Source: Turritopsis dohrnii
Lineage: Eukaryota > Cnidaria > Hydrozoa > Anthoathecata > Oceaniidae
Length of the DNA stretch: 64,000 nt
Direction: 5' to 3'
Assembly: GCA_027922465.2 (NCBI GenBank)
Contig: BQMF02000203.1
Span: 434,001 to 498,000, forward strand
In this document: piece by piece, positions 45,946-58,680 of the stretch
Numbering within the stretch: position 1 is the first letter of the stretch
Layout: each line of letters begins with the position of its first letter
Position numbers and translations under genes: made by a program
Notes under the pieces: model-generated
What the model was told of the DNA's origin: nothing
Seen by the model: the letters and a program-made list of their open reading frames with translations, nothing else
The model's database searches: none

Positions 45946-48817
45946 TGCAATAGAGAAAAGTAAACTCTGCTCTGTAAGTTAAATGAGAATGAGGCCCCTC
46001 ACTGAGATGAAATATTTTCAGGAACATCTTGATTCAAAACACCGGACAAGTAAACATTCAAACATTTAAGGGAACATTACAAATTCAATAGCTTTCTTAA
46101 AGCGTTCGGAGTGATCAAGGGTGTGCATTATCGAAATTTTAATATAAGAGTCTATTGAATTAAAATATGAGTTGGGTGTTGAAAAAGTTGGTTGCAAGCA
46201 GAGAGAAAAATCATCCCTGCGACGAAGAGAATTTTTATTGTGTGTATATTTCTATAGAAATGCACTCCTTCGAACTAATTTGCATCAGTGCGCGCGCCAA
46301 AAGTGTGCGAACGTGTGGAAATCAAATTTTGTTCCTCGACGAAAATTTCGCATCGAAAAATGTCGCGTCGCGCGAAAAAGTTCGCCTAGTGGAAATCCGC
46401 CTTAATAGGAATACTTCTGGTTGAAAACGAAGGTTAGATGTCATTTTGGAAGTTTTTATATTTTTATTCTAAGAAACCAGCATGTGAATACCCGAAATTT
46501 AAAAAACCTCTCACCTGTTGATTGAGAAACTTTTCAAAACTGTTTATCAAATAGGGAAAAAAGGACGTGCAATTTTCTTTTTCCTTGATTACTGCATAAA
46601 CATTTTTTGTGTTTTGATGTGCTAGAAATCGAATGGAGTGTGAGAGAGAGATACAGAAAAAACATTTAAGGGTAACGCATATCTAATGTTATTGTTTACT
46701 TATACTTTCGAATGCCTTTTATCACGTTCGAATGACTTTGTCAATATCAAAGGTTACATGAAAGGAGAAATTGAGAGGAAATGAGCTTTAAAGGTCAATA
46801 AAAACATATTCTCAAAAAGAAGAGGTTTTTTAAAACGTTAACAATAGGTTCGTCTGTCAAATCGTTACCATGAGACTTTACGGTGTAAACTTTCTGAAAT
46901 GTGTTTGGGTTAGTGAGGAGCATAAGGCTCATTTATTCAAATACTTTAATAAGAGTTTTCACTGTATTAATGTAGTGGTAACGAGTTGTGTTAAAACGAA
47001 CATACTCTTAAATGATTCTTACGTACAATTCTTTTGATTTCTGTAACGTTTACTTGACTCTGTCACTTCAGTTGAAATGACGTGATGTTCAAACCACAGA
47101 GAGATACAGCACTGGTCATATGAGGCTTTTGTTATGAAGTTAAGCAATTGCGCATGCTCACGAGTATTTGAACATGCGCAGAAAGCCTGCATTCCTCTTC
47201 GTCTTGTTCGCATGTGGTTGTTATACCCGCACTGAAGTTTCACTTTTGTCTGAAGGGAAAACCAAGGCGAAATGAGTTTCACTTTGGGGATAGTTTCAAG
47301 ACCTCTCCTTAGATATGGAATTGTGAAAATTTCAATTCTATCAAAGTGAAACTCTAGTGTAAACGCTGCCTTAATATTTGTAAAAATCCCAGTCAATGGG
47401 CGAAGGAAACATAAATTTCAAATAGTGTTTTTATTATTCGACCTGGGTAACAAGGAGTTCTTATAAAAATAATTCCTGCAATAGTTAAATATTTTTAAGT
47501 ATTAGATAAGTAAGGTTTCGGCCGGTAAACTTTCATCCATTTTTTACTCAGAACATTTAATTCGACCATAGAAATTTCGTATTTCCAAGATTCGACTTTC
47601 GTTCTTCACCACACTAAAATTGTTTTCTTTCGGAGAGTAAACAAAGCTGACATTATTGAAATTTACATTGAATTCGAAATTCGAACAATTAATAATGCGC
47701 TGCATGCACCGTTGTATTTGAAATAAGCACTATCAGAAAAGAATTATTTCCTTTTTGTATTCAAAAACATTTTACACGCTTACTTTATAATCAACATTTT
47801 TATAAGCAACACGAACTGAGCTTTTGCTAAAATTTAATTTTTAGTTTTTCATATCATTTGCTAAAACCTTAAGTATAACTAACCCACAGCCTCGGACAGG
47901 ATATGATAAAAAAAAAATGCACGAGCTTTCGTGACGTACGAGAACGTACATACTAAAACCACCCTAAATAACTTTCCAACCAATTGATATCTTCACGTAC
48001 ATCTTCAGCGGATTACCAAGAAATAAACAGAAAAAATAACAAACAGAAAATAACTGCAAAAATCTTTCTTTCTTACAAGAGTAAAGCTTCACCTACTTGT
48101 ATAACGATTCGATTACTTGCTCAAATTACAAGAAGAAACGATATCTCGTGCGTGTTTTTCTGATAAGATTAGGATTTCCCGCATATAACAGAATTTCAAA
48201 CTCAATGTTGTTAAAAGCGATTAACCTCAACAGTGTGTTATCACAAGTATAACCCAAACACGGATTTTCTTGAAGCAACAAAGCTCGAAGGAGTGGTTTT
48301 CATATGTGAAATTAAAAGGTTGTCCTTTTTTTTTATTATTGCGCAGTGCTATTTCAAAATTATGGTTGTAAAAATTTTAACAACATTAAATTTTCATAAA
48401 CTAATTAGTTTTTAAGTAAATCTAACTCATCAATTCATGGTAATACATGGTAGAATACACTATTATATGTCATTTGACTAGAGTGCTCTTTAAGTATGCC
48501 TGATTTTTGGATTATTTCAGGTCTAAAATTGTAAAGCAATTGCTTAGCAAGCACACAAGACTAATGCAGAATTTCTAATATGTATATGATTAGAAAACTC
48601 GGCCCAAAAATTAACTTAACCTTTGGTCAAGTAATACTCGAAATAGGAGTGTGTAGAAACAATGTCCTTGTTTATACTCTGTGCAGTAACCTTTTCATCG
48701 TAAACTTAATATGTCAAAAGTAAAAACATTGACAAAAAAAAAGAAACTTCAGTTAGAACAAAACAAAAAATCTCGACGGTAGTAGATACTGGCTTCTTCG
48801 AAGAGATACATAGTTTC

Positions 48818-48983
48818 TACCTTATCGGGGATAAATTCGTCGGGGAAAAGTGACGAAATTTTTGCTTCGTGACGAAAATTTTCCCCGACGAAAATTTTGA
48901 AAAAGTGAAATTTATAAAAAAGTATTAGTAAAATTTTGCAAAATGACGAAATTTTCCCCGACGAAATTATCCCCGATAAGGTA
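48818..48983. mobile_element. MITE with TACCTTATCGGGGATAA termini
   Basis: A 166 bp element: TACCTTATCGGGGATAAATT at the left, the inverted AATTATCCCCGATAAGGTA at the right, with CGTCGGGGAAAA and TTTTCCCCGACGA as an inner inverted pair. Confidence 0.88.
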
Positions 48984-50242
48984 CACTGTACGCATCAAAT
49001 CTCAAAACTTTCATTACATTAATATACTTCTTTTCAAGAACTGTGAAAAAAAAAAACCGACAAAAAATAGAGTGAAATTAGTAGATTTTAAATCTTCAAA
49101 TGCTTCTTTTTTTTGTCGGTAACGGTTTACCGACAAACAAAACCATACCTAAACACCGTACCTCGTTTCCAGGAACTTTGTCAACCAATGAAATATCAGT
49201 ATTTATGAGCAGCTTCACTATCATTTCTGATATACATAATTTCAGAAACCCATCCTTCATGGGAGTTTTCTATCCATCTTGTACTATAAAACATGAATAC
49301 ACTAAATATTCGTTAACACATTAAAAAAAAATAATAAAAAAAATGAGCTAACAGTCAAATGCTGCGGACGCTACCTCAGCATGCACGACGTTTACGATAA
49401 GGTAGGCGTGTTCACTCCATCCAACTGGCATCGGAGATAATATTAATACTGTCTTTTCGTAATCAGATAATGTGATTAAAAATCACAAAAATGTTAATCA
49501 ATGAATTACGAAAATGTGATCATCACTATTGGATCATTTTTTGGGTTTTTTTAAGAACAAAATTTTTTGATAAAGCAAGCCACATATCACATTTTTATAG
49601 CTACGTTTTAAAACGATGACGTCATCATTACCAAATCTAAACTGGGACAATTTTTATGTCGTCGTTCTACCTGTGTCGGGGCAGTTTTATCATAAATCAG
49701 GACAGGGATAAATCTCTCCCGAAATTCTGTTTAAACATCGTCGCTAAATTATCAAATTTCGCCTACTTTCTATATATTCGATTATTTCACTACGTAGATC
49801 TTTATTACTTTTTAATCTGTAGCGAGATAATTGACAGCCAGTAAAATCTTTACAAGGAAGCCATATTTGCAGGCTAATCCAAACACAATGTTTGAACAGA
49901 AATTCGAATCTTGAATTTGAATCTCGTCTGCTGAAATGAGCTATTTGTTAAATTCACGTGTCAAAAATGATGAAATAAAAAACTGAAATATAAAATACAG
50001 TAAAAACGAAGGACAAATCAAGTCAAAAGATCTTTCAATGCTTTCTTCCTTCTTCTGTTTTGACTAAAACAATAAATATAATGACCTTTCACTTGCTCAT
50101 AATATGTCAATTACTATATATGCCAAAAGTACGAAGGTCTATAAATAATAACTTAGGTTTAGTTACATGCAATCGAAGGAAAGTGTCTGTACGGTAGAAC
50201 TCATGCCGATACGAGTAGTTTATTATGTCTGTGAATGATATC

Positions 50243-50363
50243 CCCAGTGGGCAAATTTGTTGAAAAATCACTGCAAAGGAGTGCACTTCTATAGAAATAT
50301 ACACACCATTTCAATGAAAATGCTCTTCATCGCAGTGACTTTTGGACGATTTTTCCCGCTGGG
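50243..50363. mobile_element. CCCAGTGGG-type MITE (121 bp)
   Basis: CCCAGTGGGCAAATTTGTTG at the left, ATTTTTCCCGCTGGG at the right. The interior matches the element at 6285-6461 but without the internal duplication. Confidence 0.85.
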
Positions 50364-50769
50364 ATCATAAAAATAAATGTCCTCAGAATGGATCTAGTAT
50401 GTGGTTCAAGACCATAAAAACATCTGTTAAAAGAACAGGTAAATTGTCTCAGCTTTCAACTACGTAGTAGTATATTCATTCATGAGTATCAACCTTCATG
50501 AGGCAAAAATGTGCCACAAGTATAAAATGTGATCATAAGAATAAATCTGAAGAAATTCCATTGTGTTTGGATCCCAATGTGCGATAAACTCCCATCGCTC
50601 ACTTTTGGAAACAGCAACGACATCTTTTATGCAATTGCCAAGAAACCCATAGCGAAAAAACAAGCACGCGATGACCTTTCAGTGATAGGCTTTCATCGTA
50701 CCAGTTACAAATGCGATGTCTTTAACGTTTTTAGCAACGCCGACTTTGACCGTAACAGAAACGTACAAA

Positions 50770-52771
50770 CTACGTGCACTCAATTTTTGAATTTTGTGTT
50801 GATAAAATGTTTCCAAATTTGGGCGTAAAACGAGTGTGCTCATAATTATAGCCCTCCTCTATTTCAAACGTCATTATCTGGTCTTCACAGTTGACGGCAT
50901 TGCCAGAAACAGTCGAAACAGCAGCCTTTTGATTGTCATGCGAATCACTTAGAAGTACGTTAATATCTTTTAATATTTTATGTTCTGTTATGTGTTCCAC
51001 CTCGTCCACATCTTCGTTTCCAACTCCATATCTCGATGCGTCATCAACTTCGCCGGGTAATGGGGCGTCTTTATCAATAGTATTCAAAAACCAAACTATA
51101 TGAAAAAGTGAAATGACTTGAAGAATAAAAACATCCTTTTGACATTCAACACCTGGTAGAATCCAATCCTCTCGAAAACATCTAGTTCTCTCCTCCTTTT
51201 CTCTATTTTTACGTCATTCAAAATTAATGGACTTTGTGATAACCATACCTTGAGCTTGGAATACATTACCCATTTAAATGGATCAGTTTTAAATGGATCA
51301 GTTCAAACTACACGTTCTTTTATGACGATTTTGCCCACGGCTACTTTATTTCTATTTAATTCGCTATGTATCACGTTTTCTTTTATTTTAAAAAAAAATT
51401 AAACTGATCATTTAAATGATAATGTATTTCAGCCTTTAAGCGAAGAAATTTTCGCGGGAAGAAATTTTCGCGGAATTTAATTTCGCCATTTTGACCTCGA
51501 TTTTAGTTTTACATGCTTAATAATAAAAGAACAAGAGATTCACAACGCCAAATAGGAGGTATTTTTTCTTTTATGTATTTGTCTAAAACCACGAAATTTA
51601 ATTCCGCAAAACACGTTAAAATTGGTCAATCGCGAAAATTTCTTCCCACGAGAATTCCTTCCCTTAAGACTTAAGACTTGGAAGATCCAAGTATAGATTT
51701 AAGCTAAAAAAATTGCTGCAACATCAGGTTATAACACAGACAGTCTTGAATATTTTATCAAATTTTCTTGAATTCCTTGTGTTGGTGTTGTGCTTATGCT
51801 TACTCTTCAATTAATTTTTCATTAAAGGCATAATTTGAAAATCATCCTTTTAATAAACAGCATCTTCAGTTAAATGCCACATTTTCTCTTTAAACCCTTG
51901 AAATTAAACGAAATATTGCTTTTAAGATAAAATATCCTCGATCCTCAAACGTTTCTTTATTTTTAGGCTTTCAAAGCCCTTTATATCCTTGTAAAGACAC
52001 ACACAGTAAGGAAAATAAAGGAAGGGAACATTGAAGAATGGTAAAGAAATACAGGAAGAAAAAAAACATAGAGAAATTTGAGAATATGGAAGATTATTGT
52101 AATTCTAACATCAACTCATTCAATATACACCACTCAGAAATAAACAAAAAAATTTAATGGTGAGATTCTTACCATCATAGTTGCCCTCGCTTACATTTAA
52201 CTCATTTTCGTTTTTCTTTATATCACCTTCAGTTACAACAGGACATGAAAGCAACAATCCAGTAGTTTGTTCGTTCTGAACTGCTTTAGGAATACACACT
52301 TTTCCATTAGTTTCCTCATCAAATAGTGTAATAAGATTGGCTTCATCAACAAAATTATCAACTTTTGCAAGAGGAATATCCTTTTTTTGAACTGAATATA
52401 GTGGTGAATCAACAACGATTTCTGATCCCAGTTGGATCTCTTCCACATCTGAATCTACTGATGCCAAAAAAGACTGTTCTTTTGATTGCTCTGAAGGATG
52501 GGGGATTTGAGTGTGACCAGGTACATCATGAATTGCTACTGCAATAAAAAGCAAATAACAAATTATTTGTGGTTTTTCGGTTGCACCTGATTAGTATCTG
52601 AAAGAAACAACATAAGAAAAATGGAATTCTAAGATAATTACAAGTTGGGTGAGTACTAAAGCTACTTTGTAACATCTCCAAAGTTTGAAGAGGCTGCATA
52701 AAAACTGTATCAATCACATTCTGCATAATCAAGTCTTCTTCATCGTTATTGGTATTGATAACTACAGTCAT
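50770..52771 (-). CDS. Predicted acidic protein, three exons, family unknown
   Basis: The model joins 52771-52666, 52538-52173 and 51095-50770 with GT/AG borders and consistent phases, giving 265 residues. It starts MTVVINTNNDEEDLIMQNV. The middle exon is acidic and Ser-rich (SVDSDVEEIQLGSEIVVDS). The last exon continues acidic (NEDVDEVEHITEHKILKD) and ends NILSTQNSKIECT. I see no membrane segment, zinc-binding cluster or known fold. Support is the open middle frame of about 120 codons and the fit of splice signals. The weakest point is the exon 1 donor (CAAA|GTAGCT). It could be one end of a larger gene, or a decayed gene. Confidence 0.5.
51435..51668. mobile_element. MITE with AAGCGAAGAAATTTTCGCGGG ends
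   Basis: CTTTAAGCGAAGAAATTTTC at the left is mirrored imperfectly by CGCGAAAATTTCTTCCCACG...TTCCCTTAAG at the right, with AATTTCGCCA / AATTCCGCAAAA motifs inside. It lies between exons 2 and 3 of the predicted acidic gene. Confidence 0.65.
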
Positions 52772-55200
52772 TTTAATTCTTATTTTTTATATTATGTACA
52801 CTAAAAATTGGTAGATTTGCAATGATAAAAATCTGTCCTGAAGTTTACAAAATGTCCGCAATTTTACTCATGTCCTTCCAGGAGACTGTTATGCCATGAC
52901 ATACACCTGAATATGCTTCACATGTCACCAACTATCAAGAACATAAAAATTCAAACAGACATCTTGTCAAAGAACTTCATCTTTTCCCCAGTTCTGCTAA
53001 TCTAACTTATTAGCACTTCCTATCCCAGCTGTTTTTTTTCTTTCACTTTTTAGATTTTAGCTCATAGTGTATATTTGAATAAAATTATTTTATATGCACT
53101 TAATTTTTGCATGTATATAATGTTTCTTTTGTAAATTTTTCATTTATATACACAATAGTAGGTCAGCATTGTATGCATTTTTTAACGACCTTCCATAAGC
53201 TTTTGCTTCATTTCTACCTTTTTTGCTTTTATTTTTGTAACCTGGATTTTTTTGAATTCCAAAGCTGTGCTCCTGATAAGTAACCTGATAACCTCCTTGT
53301 CTTATGATAATTTTTTATCAGGTTTTTTCTCTTTAGCTATTTCTTTGCTTTACCTTAAGAGAAGAAATTGTTTGCGGAAGAAATTTGTACGGAACTTTTT
53401 TTATTGCGGATTTTGCTCAAATCCACAAAAATAAATTCCGCAAAAATGAATAAATATTGGTCATCCGCAAAAATAAATTCCACAAAATTTTCCATTCACA
53501 AAAATTTTACTCCGCAAAACTTTCAGAATTTTTCACCCGTAAAGAACTGATTTTTCACTTTGCTTTGCATATAAACGAAAGTCTCGTCTTTACATAACGT
53601 TTGGAAAATGATAAAGGGGGTTGAAAAAAGAAAGATATCGAGGTTATTGAACATCTAAAGGATTTATTTATCACTCTTCTTCAACAACAATACAAGCAGC
53701 ATCAGCAATTGCAACAGGTTTTGCGCTTCGTACTGTTGCTTTTACTTGGAGAAATAATCTAATATTGGTGGCGGCAGAGGTAGAACAGTTTCTCGTCATT
53801 GTTTTTTTCTTTTTCCTTCATGGGAAATAGACCTAGACTGAGTAACACACTCACTCAGTTGCATCCGCTCATTGACCTAAAATGTACTAAATTAGGTCTT
53901 TTCCGACTTTTGATTTTACTAAATTCTTGTATCCGCAAAAATTAATTCCGCGAAATGTCGTTTGAGGCCGCCATCCGCAAAGATTTCTTCCGCAAAATAT
54001 GGCATTTTTGTGGGTCATTTATATATATATCCGCAAAATATATTCCGCAAAAATTACTTCCGCAAAAGGTACAACAATGACCTATGCATGACTTTGATCG
54101 GTTCCCAGAAAATACTTATGAAAAATGTGTTAAAAAATGTGCTAAAAAATATGCAATACATGTTGCTTTGTGCATGCCCCTAAAAGCATCCCTCATTGTG
54201 GTCATAATCTCTGTTATAGCCTTATGAATAGAAACCAAAACATTCTGTTTGTAAATTACAAGCACTGCACCCTGTCAATCAAAGTAATCTGGTTAAAAAT
54301 AAAAAACTGTTGAAAACATTTTTTTGTGTAACATCATTTCCAGAAAAAAAAGGCTGCGGTGTAGTTAGAGCAGAGTGCCAGAGTGGTGGTCAAATGATGA
54401 TGGCAGAGAAAGCTATTCCTCTACTATTTCATAAGAAGAGTTAGTTACTTGCATAAAAAGTTAAGACAGACCCAGAGCTTACAATAAACATGGTGGAATA
54501 ATTATGAAACTCATTTCACAAAAATTTTGTTCTGTTCCGTACGATGATATTTCATGTACGAAAGATGGGCCCTTTTTTTTCAAATGTAAATATGGCTGCT
54601 GTCGTACATGTTTGGTCACGGTTGCACAAGGTTGATATCGTTCCAAAAGTGATCGTTGTTGTTATGGAAATTTAAGGGTTTCTGTTTCACAATGATGTAA
54701 ATGTAATCTGTTTACCTGGTTTTACATGCTGGTACTGTTTCCGTGAAGATTATTTGTTTAAATTAGGCTAAATGTGTGTAAGTTTTGTTGTGTTGTTGTT
54801 TATAATTGTGCTGTCAGCTATTATGCTTACAGTTTAATTGAGTATTCTGCTCATGTTCAAGTTCTGTATATATAATATAAATTTTATTAATCCCTTTTAT
54901 AAAGGTAGGGAACATGTATATACATATATGTGCTTTTTTTTATAAGAACCAGAGTAAAATCTGACCTGTGAGGTGAGGCTGGCTGTTCTTATTTTTGGAG
55001 CCTTTTTCAGCCTGATTTGTACTTATGTTCTTATGGAACTTCCTATAAAATTAAAATAGATTATGAGTATGTATACAAGAAGGTGAAAAACAAATCAAGC
55101 ATTATTTGACAGTGACAAAATTCGCATCATGAATTGTTACTATATACTTTTGTGATACTTGTAAAGACTTTACACATCCAACCTGGTAGGTCCAATCAAT
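52772..55200. other. Intergenic stretch with CCGCAAAA element
   Basis: It contains the repeat at 53351-54071. Around 54348-54440 a short Cys-containing frame (GCGVVRAECQSGGQMMMAEK) follows a good splice acceptor (TCATTTCCAG), but no companion exon was found. Near 54540-54590, CCGTACGATG...TGTACGAAAGATGGGCCC resembles the satellite unit at 59.5-62.6 kb. Confidence 0.45.
53351..54071. mobile_element. CCGCAAAA-rich non-autonomous element, copy 2
   Basis: It begins TACCTTAAGAGAAGAAATTG, then many TCCGCAAAAA / AATTCCGCAAAA blocks, and a middle shared with 20690-20845. It ends in ATTACTTCCGCAAAAGGTA, an inverted match to the left end. No coding frame of note. Confidence 0.8.
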
Positions 55201-55209
55201 GTATATAAT

Positions 55210-55669
55210 ATGTTATATATGAATTATGCTGTTTGATTCTACTTTCCACATCATGGTGTACCCAGGAATCAGTGGTTCTTCGGGAATTCTAAGCAGGTAC
55301 TTGTCGAGCTCCTTCTTGAATTTATTATCTCTCTTACATCCTGTGAGATTTCTTAACTGGGTTGGTAAGAGCATTAAAACATTTTGGTCCTTGCATCTTG
55401 AAGATCCTTCTCACAGGAGTTTTTTTCTTCTAAATCACTCACCCCACTCAAGGCCGAAGCCACTACAAAGAGTGGGGCTACATATTCCCGATGTTCATCA
55501 TAGCGTTAATCTCCCCGACTAGCCTTCATTTTCCCCGAAATACATCAGGGAATCGAGCTAGTTGCAGTACCTCCAGGAGTCGTGACTTTTTCAACATCAG
55601 ACCTCAGCGGGGTTTGAACCCTCAATATTGGGTTCCTAAGCTCAACGCTTTAATCACTAAGCCACTGCA
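55210..55669 (-). mobile_element. tRNA-derived SINE
   Basis: On the minus strand from 55669, GCAGTGGCTTAGTGATTAAA is a box A-like RNA polymerase III element. About 35 nt further on, GAGGGTTCAAACCCC is box B. It resembles a Ser/Leu-type tRNA head. The body continues leftwards (AGTCACGACTCCTGGAGG and on) for a few hundred bases; the 3' limit is uncertain. Confidence 0.65.
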
Positions 55670-55840
55670 AAATAAAAGCAAAGTAATTACCCAAGTATAT
55701 ACGTTGATATTGTGAAAAAAGAAACAGACTGTAAAGCTGTTTGAAATCATGGAAAACAGTAGAATCTCAGAGTTTACAGAGACCTTGTCCCCTCCCCTGG
55801 ACCCCCACAAACTGCTTTTAAACTCAATCTCCCAAAAGAT
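55670..55840. repeat. Dispersed repeat shared with 10625-10815
   Basis: Blocks AGCAAAGTAATTA, AAGCTGTTTGAAAT, GGAAAAC and AACTGCTTTTAAACTCAATC occur in the same order in both places, with mismatches and small indels. Here it abuts the SINE head. Confidence 0.8.
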
Positions 55841-57699
55841 CCACAGCCAGAAGGAAACAATATCAATTTATCTCTTGGAGAAATCGATAAGAACTTTCTA
55901 TTTCATTTGACCAGACTTATCATGTCAATTATGTCACAGACCTGATGATTTATGATAGACTCCATTTTGATCATTTTGTATTTTTACTTTCACTTACTGT
56001 TAGCCCATGTTAAATTGTGAATGTTCCATACAGCATTGTTCTTAGAGTGGTACAATGCATTATTTACAGGTGTAAAACCTGTACTACTAGTTCTGCTGAT
56101 AACCATAAGTTTTTCTGCACATTTGTTTTTGTTCTGATGTTATGACTGATAATGTGTATGAGTAGAGATGACAGTTAACTTGCATTTTGTGCTGTTCTTT
56201 GTTATTCCCTGGTATCGTTTCTGTCTTTTAGACAACTACATAAACTCATACATTTACATTAAACCCATAAAGAGACATGTGACAAACTGCTCTAAACATA
56301 TTTTAAGGTAAGTTACAATATCTTGTGTAAATAGGTTTAATGCACTGAAGTCTTGTTAGTCTTTTGCATGCCTTATTTGATCTTGAACCTATCATGCTTT
56401 TTTGCTTTTTAAATTCCATGCTATTATCGACATATCTTGTTATTTTACACTTATGAATTAAAGATTTGATGCCTTTCGATGTGCCTGATGTAAGAGATTC
56501 TACTGACTGGTCCACACAATTTAAACGATTATGCAAAGATTTCTACTAAAGACCAGGTTGATGCTGTTGAGGATTATGACGACCCTTTGAAAGATTTGGA
56601 AGTGTATCTGCTGCTTTACGGGAAATCAATCCAGGCTTGGTTGCTGAAGAATTGAAAACGTTGTGGAAGTGCTTGATGAACCAGTTCTAAAGCCTACTTC
56701 TGTAGAGGTTGAAGACGTGTTTGGAAACCTTACACAATTTACACCTATTTAACAAAGATTGACTGTGTCCAATCCAACGTTGTCAAAGACAAAATAGTTT
56801 CTAAAAACAATGTAGTATTTTGACTATGGACACTATGAAGTGATTCATAAATTTCAGTTTTAGTTACGAATAATTTCAAATTTCGTGCATGAATAACCAC
56901 CACATTGCACGGTTGTAATCCACTGCGCGGTTGTTCGTTACAGCGCATAATGCTTAGCAGTGGCATTTCCCAATCAGGCTGTTAACCTCTTTTCTACAAA
57001 ACGTCCTAATTGGTGGGCAGTAGTTAAAAGGCAGTACGATATAAGATTAACAAGCAACTCTGACTGTTCTGGAAAATGAAATTCCTTGCCCTTCTTGGTT
57101 CTGGTGAAAACTGCTCCTTTCTCACGTAAGCGTTTGTGTAGTACATTAGCAGCGAAAACTTTCGTCAGAAAAGACTTTAAATATCTCCGCAAAGACAGTT
57201 TTTTAGGAAACCCAGAACTGCTCAGTACTCACTCAAAAGCGTTCCAGAGTGTCTCGCATTACGATCAAAGTTACGAGACAAGTTAGGTTTTCACAGCCTT
57301 AAAATGTATATGATTTAGGATACAGAAGCAGCCGGTCGAGGGTTTTGGGGAAATTCGCATACTCCATTTCAGATTGTTTTTTATACAGTGGAACCTCGTT
57401 AAAGCGGATACCTCCTTAAGACGGCCGAAAAATTTTGTCCCGGATGAATCCTTAATAAACTCTTAAAGAAACCAACTTTGCGCCCATCAGAAAGAAGGAA
57501 ACTGTAACTAATTCGAATTCATGGCAACCCTACTAAATTTTATCGTCAGGACAGTGTAACAGCACTTGAAATTATTTCTGCATGATTTTATAAAATGCTT
57601 TAAAATTTTGGACATAATATCCAGATAATTCCATCAGCTTAACGCTTGCGTCATTGAATTTCGTTGAAAGCAGTGAAGTCACCTGTACAAGAAACTGGT

Positions 57700-57770
57700 C
57701 TAGATGTACGAAGGTGGGCACATGCGGTTTCCTGATGTGCTAGGTACAAAATATAGACATGTAATGGACA
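57700..57770. repeat. Isolated diverged monomer of the 59.5 kb satellite
   Basis: TGTACGAAGGTGGGCACATG, CGGTTTCCTGATGTGCTAGG and AGACATGTAATGGACA follow in the same order as in the tandem array, with several changes. Confidence 0.75.
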
Positions 57771-58577
57771 TTTAAACTTTTTACTCTACTAATACAAGCG
57801 TTTTGTCGGATTTGATCAAAATTTGGCAATTCGACAATGTTGTATTTTTGTGACTAGATATGTATTTTTGTGTTACCTCTTGAAGTCTTCAAGCCAAGCG
57901 GCTTTATGTTCTTATTTAAAGCAACTGAAGTTATTTTCAGCGGGTCGTGCTAATATTTAGAGAATATCGTGCTTTGCAGGCAATTCCAGTCATCCCTGCT
58001 TAGTTCAAAAGTGCTTGTAAAGCTTCAGTCCAAGAACATCCATTTGAGATGTAAAATGCTTTTTACTCCCCTTTGCCGAGACATTTCCGAAGATTTATAT
58101 GTGATGTTTTTCTAAAAGGTTCTCATATAGACTCGTTTCAATCCATAATAAAAAATATTCCAAAACTGTGGAAGATCAAAGCATTTCACCGTAGAAATAC
58201 GAAATACCTTTCATAATTTGATTAATTGCGGATATTTGTGGAAAGCTATTTATTAGCTCTTCAGTGCTTGTAAAAAAAGTCTGGTTTCAGGGGCGGATAT
58301 ATACAGACTATGTGAAAGTTGTGAATTCACAATATGAAAAAAATTTAAAAAATTTTTTCTGCAGTCTTTATCATACTCTTGCTAGCCGTTGGTTCGCATA
58401 TATAGATCGCTCCCATATATTCAATACGCACAACTACTGAGTAGGGAGTCTATGATTCAAGCTACTAAAACGCGTTCGGGCGTTGGGACTGTAGCAGTTG
58501 GGAACTTATTTTTACTTTTGTCGCAAAAGCTGCTTGGAAGGTCAGTAACAAAGCAAAGTTAAGGAGCCGATCGCATA

Positions 58578-58680
58578 ACATTTTTTAGCCCGGTTTTTAG
58601 GATGTTTTTTCTCATGTGAACCCAAGATAAAATCAGCCCGGTGAACCGAGCCAGTCCGCTTTGCCGGGCTAATTTTTCTC
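58578..58680. repeat. Small inverted repeat with TTAGCCCGG ends
   Basis: ATTTTTTAGCCCGGTTTTT at the left and GCCGGGCTAATTTTT at the right. An inner AGCCCGGTGAACCGAG copy and CATGTGAACCC / TATGTGAACACCCCCTTAA motifs resemble other miniature-element ends. Confidence 0.5.

Larger units (their letters stand above)
45261..50769. other. Gene-poor stretch with MITE fragments
   Basis: No host gene is supported. Repeats seen: 45521-45660 (partial) and 48818-48983 (complete) of one MITE family, 45772-45945 of another, a fragment ending CGCCTAGTGGAAATCCGCC near 46166-46402, a diverged CCCGAAATTCTGTTTAAA element at about 49708-49907, and a CCCAGTGGG element at 50243-50363. The open frames at 47019-47396 and 49100-49324 show no domain signs. 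Confidence 0.55.

Noticed and set aside
55600..55669. Functional tRNA gene
   Set aside because: Boxes A and B are present, but no acceptor stem closes around them and SINE-like sequence continues downstream. A tRNA-derived SINE fits better.
55226..55715. Plus-strand frames of 98 and 74 residues
   Set aside because: They overlap the SINE on the opposite strand and show no domain signs.
56545..56760. Gag- or gene-like patch with REINPGLVAEELKTLWKC
   Set aside because: It needs several frame changes and stops within 60 codons, and no partner domains are nearby. Left as a possible decayed fragment only.
56974..57192. Minus-strand 72-residue frame with basic composition
   Set aside because: Plausible amino acid mix, but no splice context, homology or companion exon that I can recognise.
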